A stretch of 63,701 nucleotides of DNA from Perkinsus olseni (GCA_013115125.1 JABANN010000133.1:1-63701); one strand, 5' to 3'; positions 45,253-59,864 are shown, counted from the stretch's first letter. Notes: a model not told the origin generated them from the letters alone. Translations and numbers: made by a program.

Positions 45253-45946
45253 TCACAACCACTCGGGATCGACTTCGATACCAGCTGAAGGGAATCTTGA
45301 GGTCGACTCAGGGAGTATCTTTGGCCATCGTGTTGTGCCAGCTTGAAAGATACTACATGAAATTTGAGAGCCTTTTCGGCTGTATACGCCAACTCGGATA
45401 CTCGAACAACGTTGGTAGTCATTGAATATCCTGAAAGAGAATCTTGAGGTTGAGCGTGCAAGATACAAAATGGGTCAAGCCGGCGACCTCGCCCCCAGAA
45501 GTCGATTTGACAGGGGTAGTTCGTCTGCAACATCTGCCGGCCATCCATCAGATTGACGATCTTCCCACCTGAGAGTATCTTATCAACCTGGTCAGCCACA
45601 AAGAAGGTCGAGTAGAGGTGATAAAAGTATCTTATCAGCCTAGTGAGATACGAAATGGGTCGAATAGGAGAACAAGTAGTATCTTATCAGCTCAGTGAGA
45701 TGCAAAAGTGGTCGAGACGAGTATCTTATCGCCCTAGGAAGATGTCAAATTCATCCGACCAACGCGATAGAAATATCTAACCGACCTAGCAAGATACAAA
45801 ATAGGTCAACTTGAGCATTTTCTCCCAACTTACTTTTCCTCATTTGCCTCAATAACATCACCGTCAACGACCTTCTTATCGACCGAGGGCCCGTCAACTC
45901 CGTCATAAAAGTCACTTAAACCATGCAACCTCTCCACACCATCCAT
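45253..45946 (-). CDS. Complete small four-exon gene, unknown 99-residue protein
   Basis: Minus-strand exons 45946-45834, 45568-45488, 45430-45357 and 45284-45253 (113, 81, 74 and 32 nt) join at GT-AG sites into one frame of exactly 300 nt. The protein starts MDGVERLHGLSDFYDG, has an acidic first half, then WEDRQSDGWPADVADELP, LSNRLLGARIFNDYQRC, VGVYSRKGSQ and ends DPEWL. No TM segment, signal peptide or domain is recognised. All three introns (265, 57 and 72 nt) contain the GTATCTT/AAGATAC motif family, and the first is a tandem array of it. A 161-codon frame over the same DNA (45114-45599) runs through introns and is a shadow. Confidence 0.7.
45569..45833 (-). repeat. Intron composed of ~58-bp tandem introner-like units
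   Basis: Intron 1 of the 99-residue gene. About five units contain AGTATCTTATC, then a short spacer, then AGATAC(A/G)AAATGGGTC. The 3' splice site (ATACTCTCAG) lies within the last unit. Confidence 0.8.
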
Positions 45947-46388
45947 CCTGCGCCAAATCGATCATCAGGGCTCGCGCTTTTTTACCGCTGCGTCTGTCTG
46001 GCACGTAGACGCCGTCGGTGACCGCCCGGCGTTGCCTTTGATTTAATAAGCCCTTCAGGTGACCCCTCGGGGGTTGGACGATTTGTAGTGTCTCTCTCGT
46101 ACTGAAATTGGGGTATTTATGGGAAAGGAGTGGTATGGGAATATTCTGTTGCTTTGGGAAGGCTGAGGGAATATTTACTCCGTGAGATTGAAAATATCCG
46201 AGGTTGAAGCTTGCTTGATACGCTGCATTAAGATAATTATAATATAATTATCAGATAATTATAACGCTGCATTATAATAATTACTAGAGCAGAGGTTCCC
46301 TCCTCCGTTCTCTCGACCATGGTCTCTATTTTACACTTTTTTCATCAATAATAGTTACTTCTTCTTCTTTCCCTGTCTATTTCCAACC

Positions 46389-49411
<3,023 letters not shown>

Positions 49412-49843
49412 GATATTCTATGATTGCCTCTGATCATCCGAAGATTCGCCGTCTCTTCTGCTCGGCCATCGATACTGTTTGTTTCTTCCCTCTACTGTAA
49501 TTTACATCATCACCATCACGTCTATAAATTACCACTGGATCGTTGACGATTAGTTTCTCTCGCAAGTTGGCATAAGCGTATCTTAGGTCGAAGCTGGCAT
49601 GCGGCAGAATTATACCGATTGTCATCACTATGTCAGAAATTATTCCTCTCACACTCAGCGCTGAACTTCCTCAGCGCCCCGCAGCCGGAAGATTTTTCTC
49701 CACCCCAGGATACTCCAATTTTGGGATGAGAAATATTTCCGCTGTATCTATACGGTTGGTAGCGAGTGTTGTGTTGGGGGTATCCTAGGTTGAAGCTAGT
49801 AAGATACAGAATAGGTTAAGTTTGGGTTCTCCCATTTGTTGAT

Positions 49844-50353
49844 ATGAGTCGTCATGTTCAAGGCGGAAAGGCTAAGCCGCTCAAGGCTCCCAAGTCGGGC
49901 AAGCATGAGGACGCCGATACTATCGCCATGAAGAAGCAGATGGTAGGTTCTTCTCGTCTGTTATACCACATTTTTCGTAACTCTCGGTCATCTTCGGTGA
50001 TATCTCGTCACCACGATTCATCTCCTTCCTTAACATTCCCGTTATGGCAGCCCTTGTCGTGATTTGCTGCGTCTTGGGAATGAAACTCGAGCTTCTGTCG
50101 TGTCCGTTTTGGTCATACGACAGGAGTTAATAGTAGTAATAGTAATCCAGGTTTCGCCTTCTGCCTTAATTTTTATCATCAATTTTTTTTTCTGTGTCAG
50201 AATCAAAAAGTCTTCTCCTGTGTTCGTTTTCGTCAATATTATGGCCGTAACAATTTTTGTCGGTCTCAATATTTTCTATTTCAGAATGAAAAGAAGGCCG
50301 CGGAGAAGGCTGCGGCGAAGGCGTTGATGGCGAAGAAGAAGAGTATTAAATAA
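49844..50353 (+). CDS. TMA7: Tma7-like translation machinery-associated protein
   Basis: Two exons (49844-49942, 50285-50353; intron 342 nt) give 55 residues: N-terminal GGKAKPLKAPKSGK, as in Tma7/CCDC72 (GGKKKPLKQPK), an acidic middle, then a Lys/Ala/Glu-rich helix (NEKKAAEKAAAKALMAKKK). Known Tma7 proteins are ~64 residues and associate with ribosomes. The length is slightly short and the C-terminal Gly-Lys tail of other species is reduced. A copy of motif A lies ~45 bp upstream of the start. The gene sits 430 bp after the helicase on the same strand. Confidence 0.85.
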
Positions 50354-50465
50354 GATTATTCACTCACACTGACTGATAGCATTTCCAAAGAAATATTTTT
50401 CACGTCGGGTTGTCAATCGGGTAACCGTCACTGCGCCACGAAAATGCTCTGCAGCGTTCTCATGT

Positions 50466-53105
50466 ATGTCCTCGTCACCACCGGCTGAATTTAAGGATTT
50501 TTATGAGGTTTTGGGGATTTGCCCTACGGCCACTGATGCTGAGATAAAGACAGCGTAGTAATGGGAGGAGAGCGTTAAGGAAATTCAAGATTACAAGATT
50601 TGGCGAGATGCTGGTATAGAAATACTTTTGCAGTTGGAAGTTTGAGTTTCAGTTACCATTGAACTATTGAGAGATAGTGAGAAAGTAGAAATTATCAACT
50701 CGCTGTTATGATCTAGAAGGTATTCGTGCTTGGATGCGGTGGAAGGCGCTCATTCCAGTACGTCGTCTGGTGGCGGACTAGTAGAAGTGCTTACGATTCG
50801 AGTAGGAATAAAAAGTACAAGATTCAATTTTCTATTGACATAATACTTGAAGGGTAGAGGATAGAGAAAAGTTTGTTAAAATTTCGGTAGTGTTGTAAAT
50901 GTTGCTTGGGAAAATTCTCGTCTTGTAGAGGAAAGAAAGTGTTGCGAAGAGAGGGTATGGGAACCGAAGCATGCTGGGAAGTACTCGAGTGGATGACGGC
51001 TGGGGGTTGAGAAAAAACATTTTTTTCCTTTCTCGATAGTTCCCGTCTTGGTTGTCCGTAATAATTGCTTCCGGGAAATTCCCGAAAATTTGTATACATC
51101 AGAGGGATCAGTTTAGCCCGTTGAATAAGCTCTGTTCCACTGTTCAGGCCCAGAAGCCAGGAATGTTCCTCTTAGAGGGAGGTCATCGGTAGATCGTTGG
51201 TTGTCTTTTTTACTCAAAGAGCGAGAATACTTGAAAATTTGCCGTATGATTGAGGGCATCTCAGTCGAAGTGTATAAATAAAACCTAGTAATAATAAAAT
51301 CTAAATATAACATAGTGTTGTAAATATTAATGAAGGACTGCGAGTTGTTGGGATCTCTCCTCAAGGACTTTCGTACCGGTTGATAGCATGCGTCCGACAA
51401 TTAAAGTGTTAAGAATAGGTAAATATTTTTTACATTTAATGAATCTAAATTTTCTACTACAAAATTTGGAATCTTGAATTTCATGAGTTTGAAACTATTG
51501 ATAGGCACCTGTATGATCCAGTTCGTGAAGTAATCATAGTAGCACCAGGTGAACTCTCTTCTCCCTCTTTGTTGGGTTCGCCTCGAGCTATCTTGGTCTG
51601 CTGGGTATTGGAGGATTCTAACTCGAGAATTGTGGGATTTACGGTATGGGAGGGCTCCCGGTTAGGTATCGAGAGACGATTAAATTATGGCATCCGGATA
51701 AGCATAAAGGGGACGGCCGAGAGGAGGCCTTGGGGAAGAGTCAGATGATTAATGAAGCTTATGCGGTACTAAGGATAGGGCGCGGGTTCGATCCTCGGCA
51801 GCGGCATTTTTACGCAATATATTGCTGTTTGTGAGGTACTGAGGGATCCAGATAAACGGCAGAAGTTTGATATTGAGTTGCTGAAAAATCGGCGTGCCCG
51901 CGCGGATGTAGAAAAGGGGGTCGGGAATTTCGTGGCGCAGTGACGGATGTTAGGCTGCCAAGGAGGAAGGAAATAAATGCTATCGGTCGTCGAAGTTCGA
52001 AGAAGCGGTTCAACACTACAGTCTGGCGATTGAGTTGGACAGCACTAATCATGTATATTATAGGTGGGTTGAAATCGATCAACTGGGCGCGCGCAAAATT
52101 CATGAGGTTAGTAATCGGTCTACAGCGCATGCTGCACTGGCGGAGTGGGGTGAAAGTCGGGAGGATGCTGAGAAATGTGTAAGTGAGAGCAAGATTGCAA
52201 GATTTTTTATTTTGGGGTTGTTAGTTGGAGATGAATGAGCAGTCTGTGCGAGCCCATTATAATTTGGTGAGGGCGAAGATCAAAATGGGTCATTTGGGTG
52301 AGTTGGGCGGTTGCGAGTTGCGAAAAATTTGGTATGCAGAAGGGCGAGATTTTTCGTAAGATAGTAGAGTTGGAGGCATCTTCTGCCTGCTGATCTCAAT
52401 GGTATTTTTACGCATATTTCTGAGGTTTTCTTTTCGCACCTCACGAAGAATCATGTGGATTTTTTATATCACTTTCGGGCCACCGATGGGACCGGATGGT
52501 ATTACAGCGGTTTTGCTGCTTGGTTGGCTTTAAGTCGCTTTCTCTAGCGGAGCGAAGGTGGGGATATTTCGTTTCTCAGGAGACGCACAGAAGACGCTGA
52601 CGATAGCACTTGGGAAGTTTCCGCGGGATTCGGATCTTGTTAAACTGAGAACGGAGTTATTTACTTCCTCCTCGCGTCCGTCAACGCCGCCGTCCAAGTT
52701 GGTAGTACGGGACGGTGACGAAAATAATTTTCGTGGATCAGATATTTCTTTCGTTCCTGCAGGATTTTTCTTCTCAATGATATTCTTTGATGTTTTGTAA
52801 TTTTTTTTTCGTTTTCTTTCTTAAAATTTTCTGGTCTTTTCAAATCTTCCGATTTTTCCTGTCCCCAGCAGGCGGGTAGCAGATTGTCGAGTTTAACGCC
52901 ACCTCGCAGCCGGTCGGTTGTGAGAGATTCGACACCAATCAGGGAGAGGGGAAGAACCCCTCCACGAGTAGGGCGGAGCGAAGTGATTTTTGAATGCCAG
53001 TATTTTTCGGCGGCGTTTCAGAGTATAGATGATGATGAATTAGAAAGAACTGCGAACTTTGGGAAATTGAGAGTAATAGGCGACAACGCAATGATGAGGG
53101 TTTGA
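50466..53105 (+). CDS. J-domain protein with a C-terminal TPR region
   Basis: Nine exons (50466-50554, 51666-51765, 51836-51907, 51954-52063, 52112-52178, 52225-52297, 52580-52701, 52869-52967, 53022-53105) sum to 816 nt, 271 residues. J domain at residues ~8-75: DFYEVLGICPTATDAEIKTA, WHPDKHK (intact HPD) and DPDKRQKFD. TPR region at ~88-200: KEEGNKCYRSSKFEEAVQHY, SNRSTAHAALAEW, RAHYNLVRAKIKMGHLGDA and ALGKFPRDSDLVKL. Then a Ser/Pro/Arg-rich tail (SSSRPSTPPS, RTPPR). A co-chaperone for Hsp70, probably cytosolic. The J domain precedes the TPRs, the reverse of DNAJC7 and DNAJC3. The first intron is 1111 nt; the others are 42-282 nt and carry recurring motifs. Confidence 0.85.
50555..51665 (+). 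other. Long first intron of the J-TPR gene
   Basis: 1111 nt, AT-rich, with GTAGTA donor and GGTTAG acceptor. Minus-strand frames inside it (50824-51099, 51113-51400) have no domain. No tRNA-like sequence was seen in it. Confidence 0.6.
51766..51835 (+). other. Intron carrying a tRNA 3' half, flanked by a direct repeat
   Basis: 70-nt intron of the J-TPR gene. Near its start it reads GGGCGCGGGTTCGATCCTCG, then GCAGCGGCATTTTT. GGTACTAAGG (51765-51774) and GGTACTGAGG (51835-51844) straddle the donor and acceptor exactly one intron length apart, like a target-site duplication that supplies the splice sites. Confidence 0.8.
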
Positions 53106-53319
53106 GAATGGCCGAAGCAGGTGGACCGTGAGAAGGGTGATGGTTCACAGGAAGAGCAGGCGGCCTGCTTCGGGATGCCAATAGCGTCCGCTGGGGTGAG
53201 TTGTCATACGGGAAATCACGGAGATGTGTCAGTAAATTGCCGGCGCTGAATGGTGGATTTTTGTGTCGGGGAGATCTGTGGATGACCTGGGAGGCGCGTT
53301 AAATATCCTCACTGGCGTT

Positions 53320-53441
53320 TGTCTTCTTGGGTATATTCTTGAGCCACGTCGGCATACTGGGTAACGCTGTTGAGGAAATGCAAGATTCAGCAAGATTACA
53401 AGATCCTCCCCACACCACCTACTTGTGACAAGCCCTCAAGG
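53320..53441 (-). pseudogene. Duplicated exon-intron-exon fragment of the DEAD-box helicase
   Basis: About 122 bp whose reverse complement closely matches 48488-48608. It includes the end of one exon (SLRACH), the whole 56-nt intron (motif GGATCTTG(C/T)AATCTTGC) and the start of the next exon (VTQYVDV as VTQYADV). The rest of the helicase is not recognised next to it. Retention of the intron shows a DNA-level copy. Confidence 0.85.
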
Positions 53442-56124
53442 CACCTTGTCGCGAGCAGGATAACGAATATTTTCGAAGCACTTATAATTGTCTCGAAAGG
53501 TTGCTCCAACATTTCCTTTTACTTTTGGACGACGCCCGTGAGCCCTAGTTCCAGTAGCGTCGGTGTGGTCGGTGTGAGAGAATTCCCCATTCACATAGAG
53601 GTTCGTGTGCCTACGCGATCACGCTTGAAGTATCTCGGACGTGGCAAGATTAGATTGGGTTCATAGTGAAAGAGAAAAGTAATTGAGTAGTCGAGGGGAC
53701 GGGAGGTGGTTTGATGAAGCTAGTGCCGACGATGACCTCGCTTTGAGAGCAACATCCCTTGGGCCAAGGGCCTTGGCTTGGGCCTATTCAACAGGTTTAA
53801 GTGATCCCTCAGAGAGAGGTTTATCGGTGCTAGGCTGAGTCGTACTGTCGGCGTTGGCCTTCAAACTCACACGCGACACGGTTCGATTGTGTTATGGAGA
53901 GAGTGAACACTGTTCACTGAACAGTTATCCTGCGTAGTGGAAAGGAAACTATCGAGTTCTCAGGCAGCGGGTGAAGGGGGAGTTGGAGAGCTACTACCCC
54001 TTGCTGCTCGATTGCGTCAACAGATGAAGCCAGCCATCAATCCAGTAAGATCTCATCATATTCCACGACTGTCGAATGACGCGAAGTAGCGGTAAAATAG
54101 AATATGGTGGATAGGAGCATGTGGAAATAAAGACAGCCGGAGCGGTCCCTGGCACAACCTCAAAAAACGGCGAAACGCTTTTACCAAAATTGGCGTTTTT
54201 GTGCAATTCTGGCAGATCACCGGCGCTCCGGTCGCGGTCTCGCCAGTGGCAGAGGGATCCCTGAGTTACCGAAGGAGTGGTTCGAACGATCAGAAGGGGG
54301 CCTGGCAGCCTCCGCCTCCAATGCCAGATGGAAGAAAGTGGGAGCTCAGCGGAGCGAAGCGATTCATGTTTTACATTTTAGGCTTGCCGCTGTGGCGCCT
54401 CCTAGCCTGGCAGTACACAGTGAGCATCGTGTCGAGCTTCGTTTTGGGCGAGTTACGGTCCTTAGGGTCGTCGCCGCCGCACCACGTCGGAGCGGTGAGG
54501 AGAGATCTCACGCCACCAGCGCGGCCATACAGGCATTCGGACTTTGCGGATCAGCCGAGTAGGTTATCACCAACTAAAAACCGGCACGAGTCTGAATCGA
54601 TTCTAGGACTGATTCTTATCCGTGAAACTCGGCGGTGGTTCGGCGGTCGGTGGATGCAAGAATTCCTGAGAAAATCTTCGCATTCCTGGGATATGAGAAA
54701 TGATCTCGGGAGTGGATTCGGGCTAGTTGTCTCGCGTGACTGTACAAGGTTTGAGGCAAGCAGCTATTTAGTTTTGGATTGGTGATCGAAGCTCTTGTGT
54801 CACCCCAGTTCTTTGGGAACTATCCAAACTCAATCCCGGAGGACTTTCCGATGTGCGTTGATGGGTATCAGTATCAGTATCAGTAGTAGAAGTTCCAATA
54901 TTGCTCATTATCCCAGGAAGCACTACCTGGGTGGCACTTACCTGAGGGTGCGATTGACAGTGTATTGTTATGCTCGAGTTTGAAGATACTCAGCTATACA
55001 AACCGTTTCTCTTAACACGCACAGTACGATGCAGCAGTCGTGCGTCGTACTGTTATAAACGACGTTCTCATGCACATTGCTTCCCCGGCGTTCATGATAG
55101 TGAGGGTCAGGCGATTTATTAGAAAAGCTCGAGAAGCGTGGTTATCGTCACATGACCACTACCGAGTGATTGAGTCGCTTTTTAGGAAGTCTGACGCCCC
55201 CGCCGTACGTCGAGGCCGGCTGGTGAGTTACTTTGGGTTGTGCTGTGCGAGAGTGCTATCTTCAGGATGAGGGAGATCGTTCCGAGAGGAAGTGCTCCTA
55301 GTGGACCGAGCTTGGCGCTGGCGGCTTTGAAGGGAAGAATCTTCAATGGATTTACCAGCAAGAAATGACGACATGTAGAATTGGATTTTACCACCCCAGG
55401 ATGTGCGACCGTCATATTTATACTTTACGTGTTGGGTTGATAGTAGAGGGGGAATGGCTATCTGCCGAGGAGAATGAGAACGGTGAGGGAGCGAGTCACC
55501 CAGCAGCGAGCGATGCATCGAACGACTCTTAGTGAAGAAGCGGGTTTTGGGTTGCGGCACAACCGTCGTGCGTAGTGGTGAAAACCAATTACGACGGAAG
55601 TTGAGACACGAGAGACGAGACTCTCTTCCGTCGGGTATACTAAGGTTCCAGGTTACTCATCTTGAAGTAGCATGGTGAGGGAATGAGGCCCATCCTGAGC
55701 AGGAGCATATATACGGCGAGCTTGTGGAGCATTGTACGTCCTCATCTGACAACTTTAAGTCGACTTGGCCGATCCTGAGTTCCAGAACTTGGTGATTGAG
55801 CACCTAATCGCAGAGCAAATTCCGTCTGCTCGGAATCGGAATCGAGGCACATGGGCCTCTAGTATGCAACATAGCGTGATGTCTCGCTCGCCTTACTGTG
55901 CCGTCAAATTTTCGAGCTGAGTTCAATTTCCCAGCTCCCAAGACTCCCTATGCCCGGGGTGACTCTAGAAGATCAGTTTAGTTCGCGGGAAACCAGTCTC
56001 TGGTGTGGATTGAGTATGCCTCCCGAGTAGTGGCTGCCCGCCGATCACCGCTGTGGTGATGATCGCCGATAATCGCCACAAAGACAAGCTTCCATCTCAG
56101 TCTGTCAGACCAGACTTCATTTAA
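53442..56124. other. Stretch without a secure gene
   Basis: A 194-codon plus-strand frame at 54201-54785 contains PPPPMPDGRKWE but runs through two dispersed repeats (GGAGCGAAGCGATTCATG at 54351 and the GAATCGATTC repeat at ~54590), so it is probably not one real exon. An exon-like piece (FIRKAREAWLSSHDHYRVIE) lies near 55100-55210. One-base-centre inverted repeats occur at 53763-53777, 53902-53918 and 53909-53925. A (CAGTAT)n tract lies near 54869. Confidence 0.45.
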
Positions 56125-56790
56125 ATGCCTAACAAACATATCACCATCGCTGGCGTCCTGGCGGTGTTATCCAGCCCACTCGTTAGCCTTGCCATCGGCA
56201 CAGTGAAGCCTGATGATGTGAGTTACGGGACGTATCGTAGACGGCCTCGGAGACCTGAGCGTCGATGTTTTGTCATTCAACCGAGCTAGGCTGGGCGCTC
56301 CTTTCCTCAGAGTTTCCCTCCTCTGAAAAGTGCGAACGATGAATTTTGTCTCTTCGACAACGGGAAAAATGGAGACCACAGGGAAGCAGTAAGGATCAGC
56401 GTGGAGGACAATGACCTGACGACTGACTACATCGCATGCCCGGAGACTCGTCATTGCAAGAGATTCCAAGCCGACTTGTAAGTCAATAGAAATGAGGAAA
56501 ACCTTATTTTTTATGACAGTTACAACGGAGCTCTACTTGGGTACTATCCGTCAACCCACGCGGACAGCCGCTCGGGTCACTGGGAAGATCCTGAATATGT
56601 GGAATACGAGGGAAGCGATCGCATCGCCGACCCACTCGAGTCGGATCTCTTCGTGACCCCTCCTGAAGAGGGAACTGCAGATCCGAGGGACTTTTGTTTG
56701 AGCGTTCGAGAAGCATTGATAGATAAATATCCCACGTTCGGGGGGATGTGCTCGGTCTATCGTGAGGTGACTAAGATCACCCAGCTATGA
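56125..56790 (+). CDS. Secreted protein, KPDD family copy 1
   Basis: Three exons (56125-56217, 56311-56477, 56520-56790) total 531 nt, 176 residues, in one frame. Exon 1 is a signal peptide (ITIAGVLAVLSSPLVSLA) followed by GTVKPDD and a phase-0 donor. Exon 2 starts FPPLKSANDEFCLFDN and ends near YIACPETRHCKRF. Exon 3 has GALLGYYPSTHAD, DRIADPLESD and DFCLSVREALIDKYP. The Cys pattern suggests a disulphide-bonded extracellular protein. No known domain. First member of a direct array of four. Confidence 0.75.
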
Positions 56791-57642
56791 GTTCTGAGAG
56801 GTACCTAGTTTGGACCGTTAAAGCATAAGTCCATGTAAACCTTGGTCGTTGTTCGTCGATGTTACTCGGTAGTTGTGTCAATCAGTTATGACGCGTACGT
56901 GTCTTTCAAGTACAACGCGGGTTTCTGCCCACTCTGGCTCTTGCCGATATCGCCCAATTCCGCCATTTGCTGCGTCACGAATGCGGCATGACGCGTCAAG
57001 TCCGGCTCTCTGTAGCAATTGATACGCAGTGTGATCAGGTGGTTTGTGGCGAACCACTGTCAAGTCAAGACGCGCGATGACGCGCCTTTAGATGGCCTAT
57101 GATAGGCCGCCTATCGGAGATTATCTTAGATAGGTCATCTATTAGATGACATCTGAGTAGACCCATGCTGATACGGTATCAGTGATGCCGATAGCGTATA
57201 AGTCCAGATGAATTCACTGCCACGACATCGGGTATTCTGCTTCCAATCTGAAACGCTGGTGCATCCTATGCACAGATTCCATGAGTTGTATAACATGGGC
57301 AAAATTCCCGGCCCGCCCGCTGCTCGCAGGGCAGCGGCCGGGTGGCTCAATTTCTCGATTCCCCGCTGTCGAATACAGTACCGGGTTGTACTACAACCGT
57401 TGTAGCAAGTCTGCTGTCTGGTCAGATTTCAATTTCCGGGGTGGTCGGTTCCGGTGATGATCATGTCGCTCGCCTTGGGTCTGTTGCCACTTTCGAGCAC
57501 AGCTCGAATTCCGGGCAAACTCCGGGCTCGCAATCTGCGCTCCAAATCCTGGAGTTGCCTAACGTGCTGGAGCCCTATCTCAACGCACGGCCGCTACGAT
57601 AAGAAGATTCCGTACTCTTTAGCTCGGTCAGACTTCTATAAA

Positions 57643-58270
57643 ATGTCTGCCAAGAAAGTCATTATCCTCGCCGCAGCTGCCGCAGTAGCGACGTCGTCCA
57701 TTGGGGGTGTCGACAACCCACCTGAGAATCTCGCCACCGGCACAGCGAAGCCTGATGATGTGAGTTATGGGGCACTTATCGACTATAAGTTATCGTAGGG
57801 CACAAATGATGCTCAACAAATCTTCCCTGTCGGCCTTGATGCTGTTATCACCCTGGCATCAGCCCACAGAGAGTCGGCTCTCGGAACTCTTCTGCCTTCA
57901 GGCTCCCCCTCCACGTCTGAGGACTTCCGAACATAAGGGAATCCCTCATCCCTCATCCCTCATATCGCCTTTGGACCGATGACGGTTTTGACCCGTTTGA
58001 TGATTTCCTTCGGGCGCGTCCTAGGAAGGAAAGCACGGCTCCGAAGACTTATTGGGAGAGAGTGGCAGAGGCTGCGCTCAACCACAAAAGGGAGAGGGAA
58101 AGAATGGAACGTGAATATCTCAGATTGGCACGGAATTCTCGTCACTTCGCGGACTAATAGTCCACGAAAACCCGCGTTGTTGTTCATAGCTGCTATAAAG
58201 TTGTTGTGTTGGCCACTAACAATCATGAGGGTCACCCTCAGAGGGCGGGCTACGAGAACGCACCTTGAGT
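57643..58270 (+). CDS. Secreted protein, KPDD family copy 2
   Basis: Exon 1 (57643-57759, 39 codons) is a signal peptide (KKVIILAAAAAVATSSIGG) then NPPENLATGTAKPDD and the same donor position as the other copies. Later exons are uncertain: a good frame near 57975-58155 (DGFDPFDDFLRARPRKES, ERVAEAALNHKRERERMERE) and a final frame to 58268 (VVVHSCYKVVVLATNNHEG). The latter matches copy 3 but not copies 1 and 4, so copies 2 and 3 form a subfamily. Confidence 0.55.
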
Positions 58271-58305
58271 CCGAGCGGGGATGATCTGAGGCCAGTCACC
58301 TAGGT

Positions 58306-58324
58306 GCCGCCTAAATTAGGCGGC
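58306..58324. repeat. Perfect inverted repeat, 9-bp arms, 1-base centre
   Basis: GCCGCCTAA, centre A at 58315, then the exact reverse complement, 40 bp after the end of KPDD copy 2. Confidence 0.95.
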
Positions 58325-58663
58325 CTAATATTCGGCCCGACAAAGTCGAGCAGCTCGCCTCAATCTTGTTCATCTCCATAATGGATGCTCCGTTCATCGT
58401 GCCTGTGTCAGGCAGCCTAACACAGCCTAAGGCTAGGTCCTCTTCTTGTTCCTAGTAGGAGTCTCCTGCACAACTATTTTTCATGTGTACGCCACGCTAT
58501 GAGAACTGGAAGAGTCGAGATCGCGGTCCGTGATTCGCGGATCTTTCCGAATTCTCAGCTGAACCGACTGAAATGGTTGCGTATGATCCAAGACGAGTTT
58601 GCTCCCCAAGAATGACGTATTTGAATTTATTGGCTGTAGGACTTTTGCCAATGCCCTCCCTCA

Positions 58664-58720
58664 GCCATTCGACTACGATAACAACCTGAAACTTTCAGGT
58701 TGTTATCGTAGTCGAATGGC
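58664..58720. repeat. Perfect inverted repeat, 28-bp arms, 1-base centre
   Basis: Arms 58664-58691 and 58693-58720 are exact reverse complements around C58692. The left arm begins GCCATTCGACTACG and ends CCTGAAA. The longest such structure in the window. Confidence 0.97.
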
Positions 58721-59182
58721 TTTCAGGCTGAAAGTGGCTATCACTGTGGGATGCTCATCAATATAACAGGTAGGAGAGGCTACTCCGCGCAACACAAAGC
58801 TCGAAGCGAATGCACTGTGCATTCGGGTGTGTGCATTGCCCATACACGCCATCACCCATGCACTCACCACACGCCGATCACGGGGCGACTCCGACACTGG
58901 CGCGTCAAAACTTCCGGGGTGTACGAAATGAGTGTACGAGATACAAGTCGTTACTGAAATCATAATGGACCAACCTTCAAAACGAGTATGATCATCTTAT
59001 ATGCAGAGATAGCGTTACGTAGATAGCCCGACGCTACGCGTTCGATTCACATTTTCAGAATCCTTAGAACTCAACTATACGACGCAAACACCCTTTACTA
59101 CGGCAGCTACCATTTTTGGCGGTTGACGAATAACATTATTTATAGGATGCTCGAGGAAACGTTTTCTCGAGAGTGATTTTGG
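58721..59182. other. No gene recognised
   Basis: Short frames only; inverted repeat AATGCAC-T-GTGCATT near 58809. Confidence 0.4.
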
Positions 59183-59864
59183 GTGGACCTGCAACCACCC
59201 AAATCGATAGAATCGGACCGTTACTGCCCGTGGTTTACCCTTCTCGCTCTTTATACTTTCATCGTGTCGTCACCACTGGCTCTGTTTACTTCGCCAGCCA
59301 CTGGTAACGGTGAAGCAGTTCTCGACGCTACTGCAGCATTGGAGATCGACGAAAGCCCGGTCTTTGGAATTCTCGAGGACAAGTTACCTACTCCGTGATC
59401 ATGACTTATGCCGCCCAAAACATTTTCAAGGGACGGCCTGAAAAGCTTGATGACTCTCTCAAAGTCTTCAAGCTGCAGGTAGAAGCGTGTATGAGCCTGG
59501 CGATTCATTTGGCGCGGAGAATGGTGTAGGGCCCTACAAAGTCTGTCAACCACTTGTGGTAAAGGACATCGTGCCCTACGGAGGTTGTTAAACAATCGTT
59601 GTTTTATTCCCTAGGAAACGGAAAGTCTTGAATGAATATGGGTGCGTGACTATGGCCCGCCGGCTGTGGGGAGGTTGCAGTAATTGTCTTGACAAGGGCC
59701 ATTTCGGGTTATTATCATTGAGAAAGAGCGAGATCGCTCCATTACTTCCGAAGAGGCTTTGGAGCATCGGGTTACCGGGAGAACCGGAGCTTGGGACTCC
59801 CAAGTTGAGAGCATCCGATTTTCCTGATTCGGAAGAACCGGAAGCTATGAGTCATAGCCTATGA
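59183..59864 (+). CDS. Candidate small gene, possible signal or TM segment
   Basis: The first frame (59183-59398) has a hydrophobic segment (FTLLALYTFIVSSPLALF) and an acidic end. A second protein-like piece follows in another frame (MTYAAQNIFKGRPEKLDD and SLKVFKLQ, ~59400-59480), ending at a CAG-GTAGAAG donor-like site. A third frame runs 59613-59864 (ARRLWGGCSNCLDKGHFG) after a TTCCCTAG acceptor-like site. The joins are not proven, and no family is recognised. Confidence 0.35.

Noticed and set aside
45114-45599. 161-codon minus-strand frame
   Set aside because: It reads straight through two introns of the 99-residue gene; the spliced frame is far better supported.
54201-54785. 194-codon frame as one exon
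   Set aside because: It runs through two dispersed repeats (motif D and the GAATCGATTC repeat), so at least part is chance.
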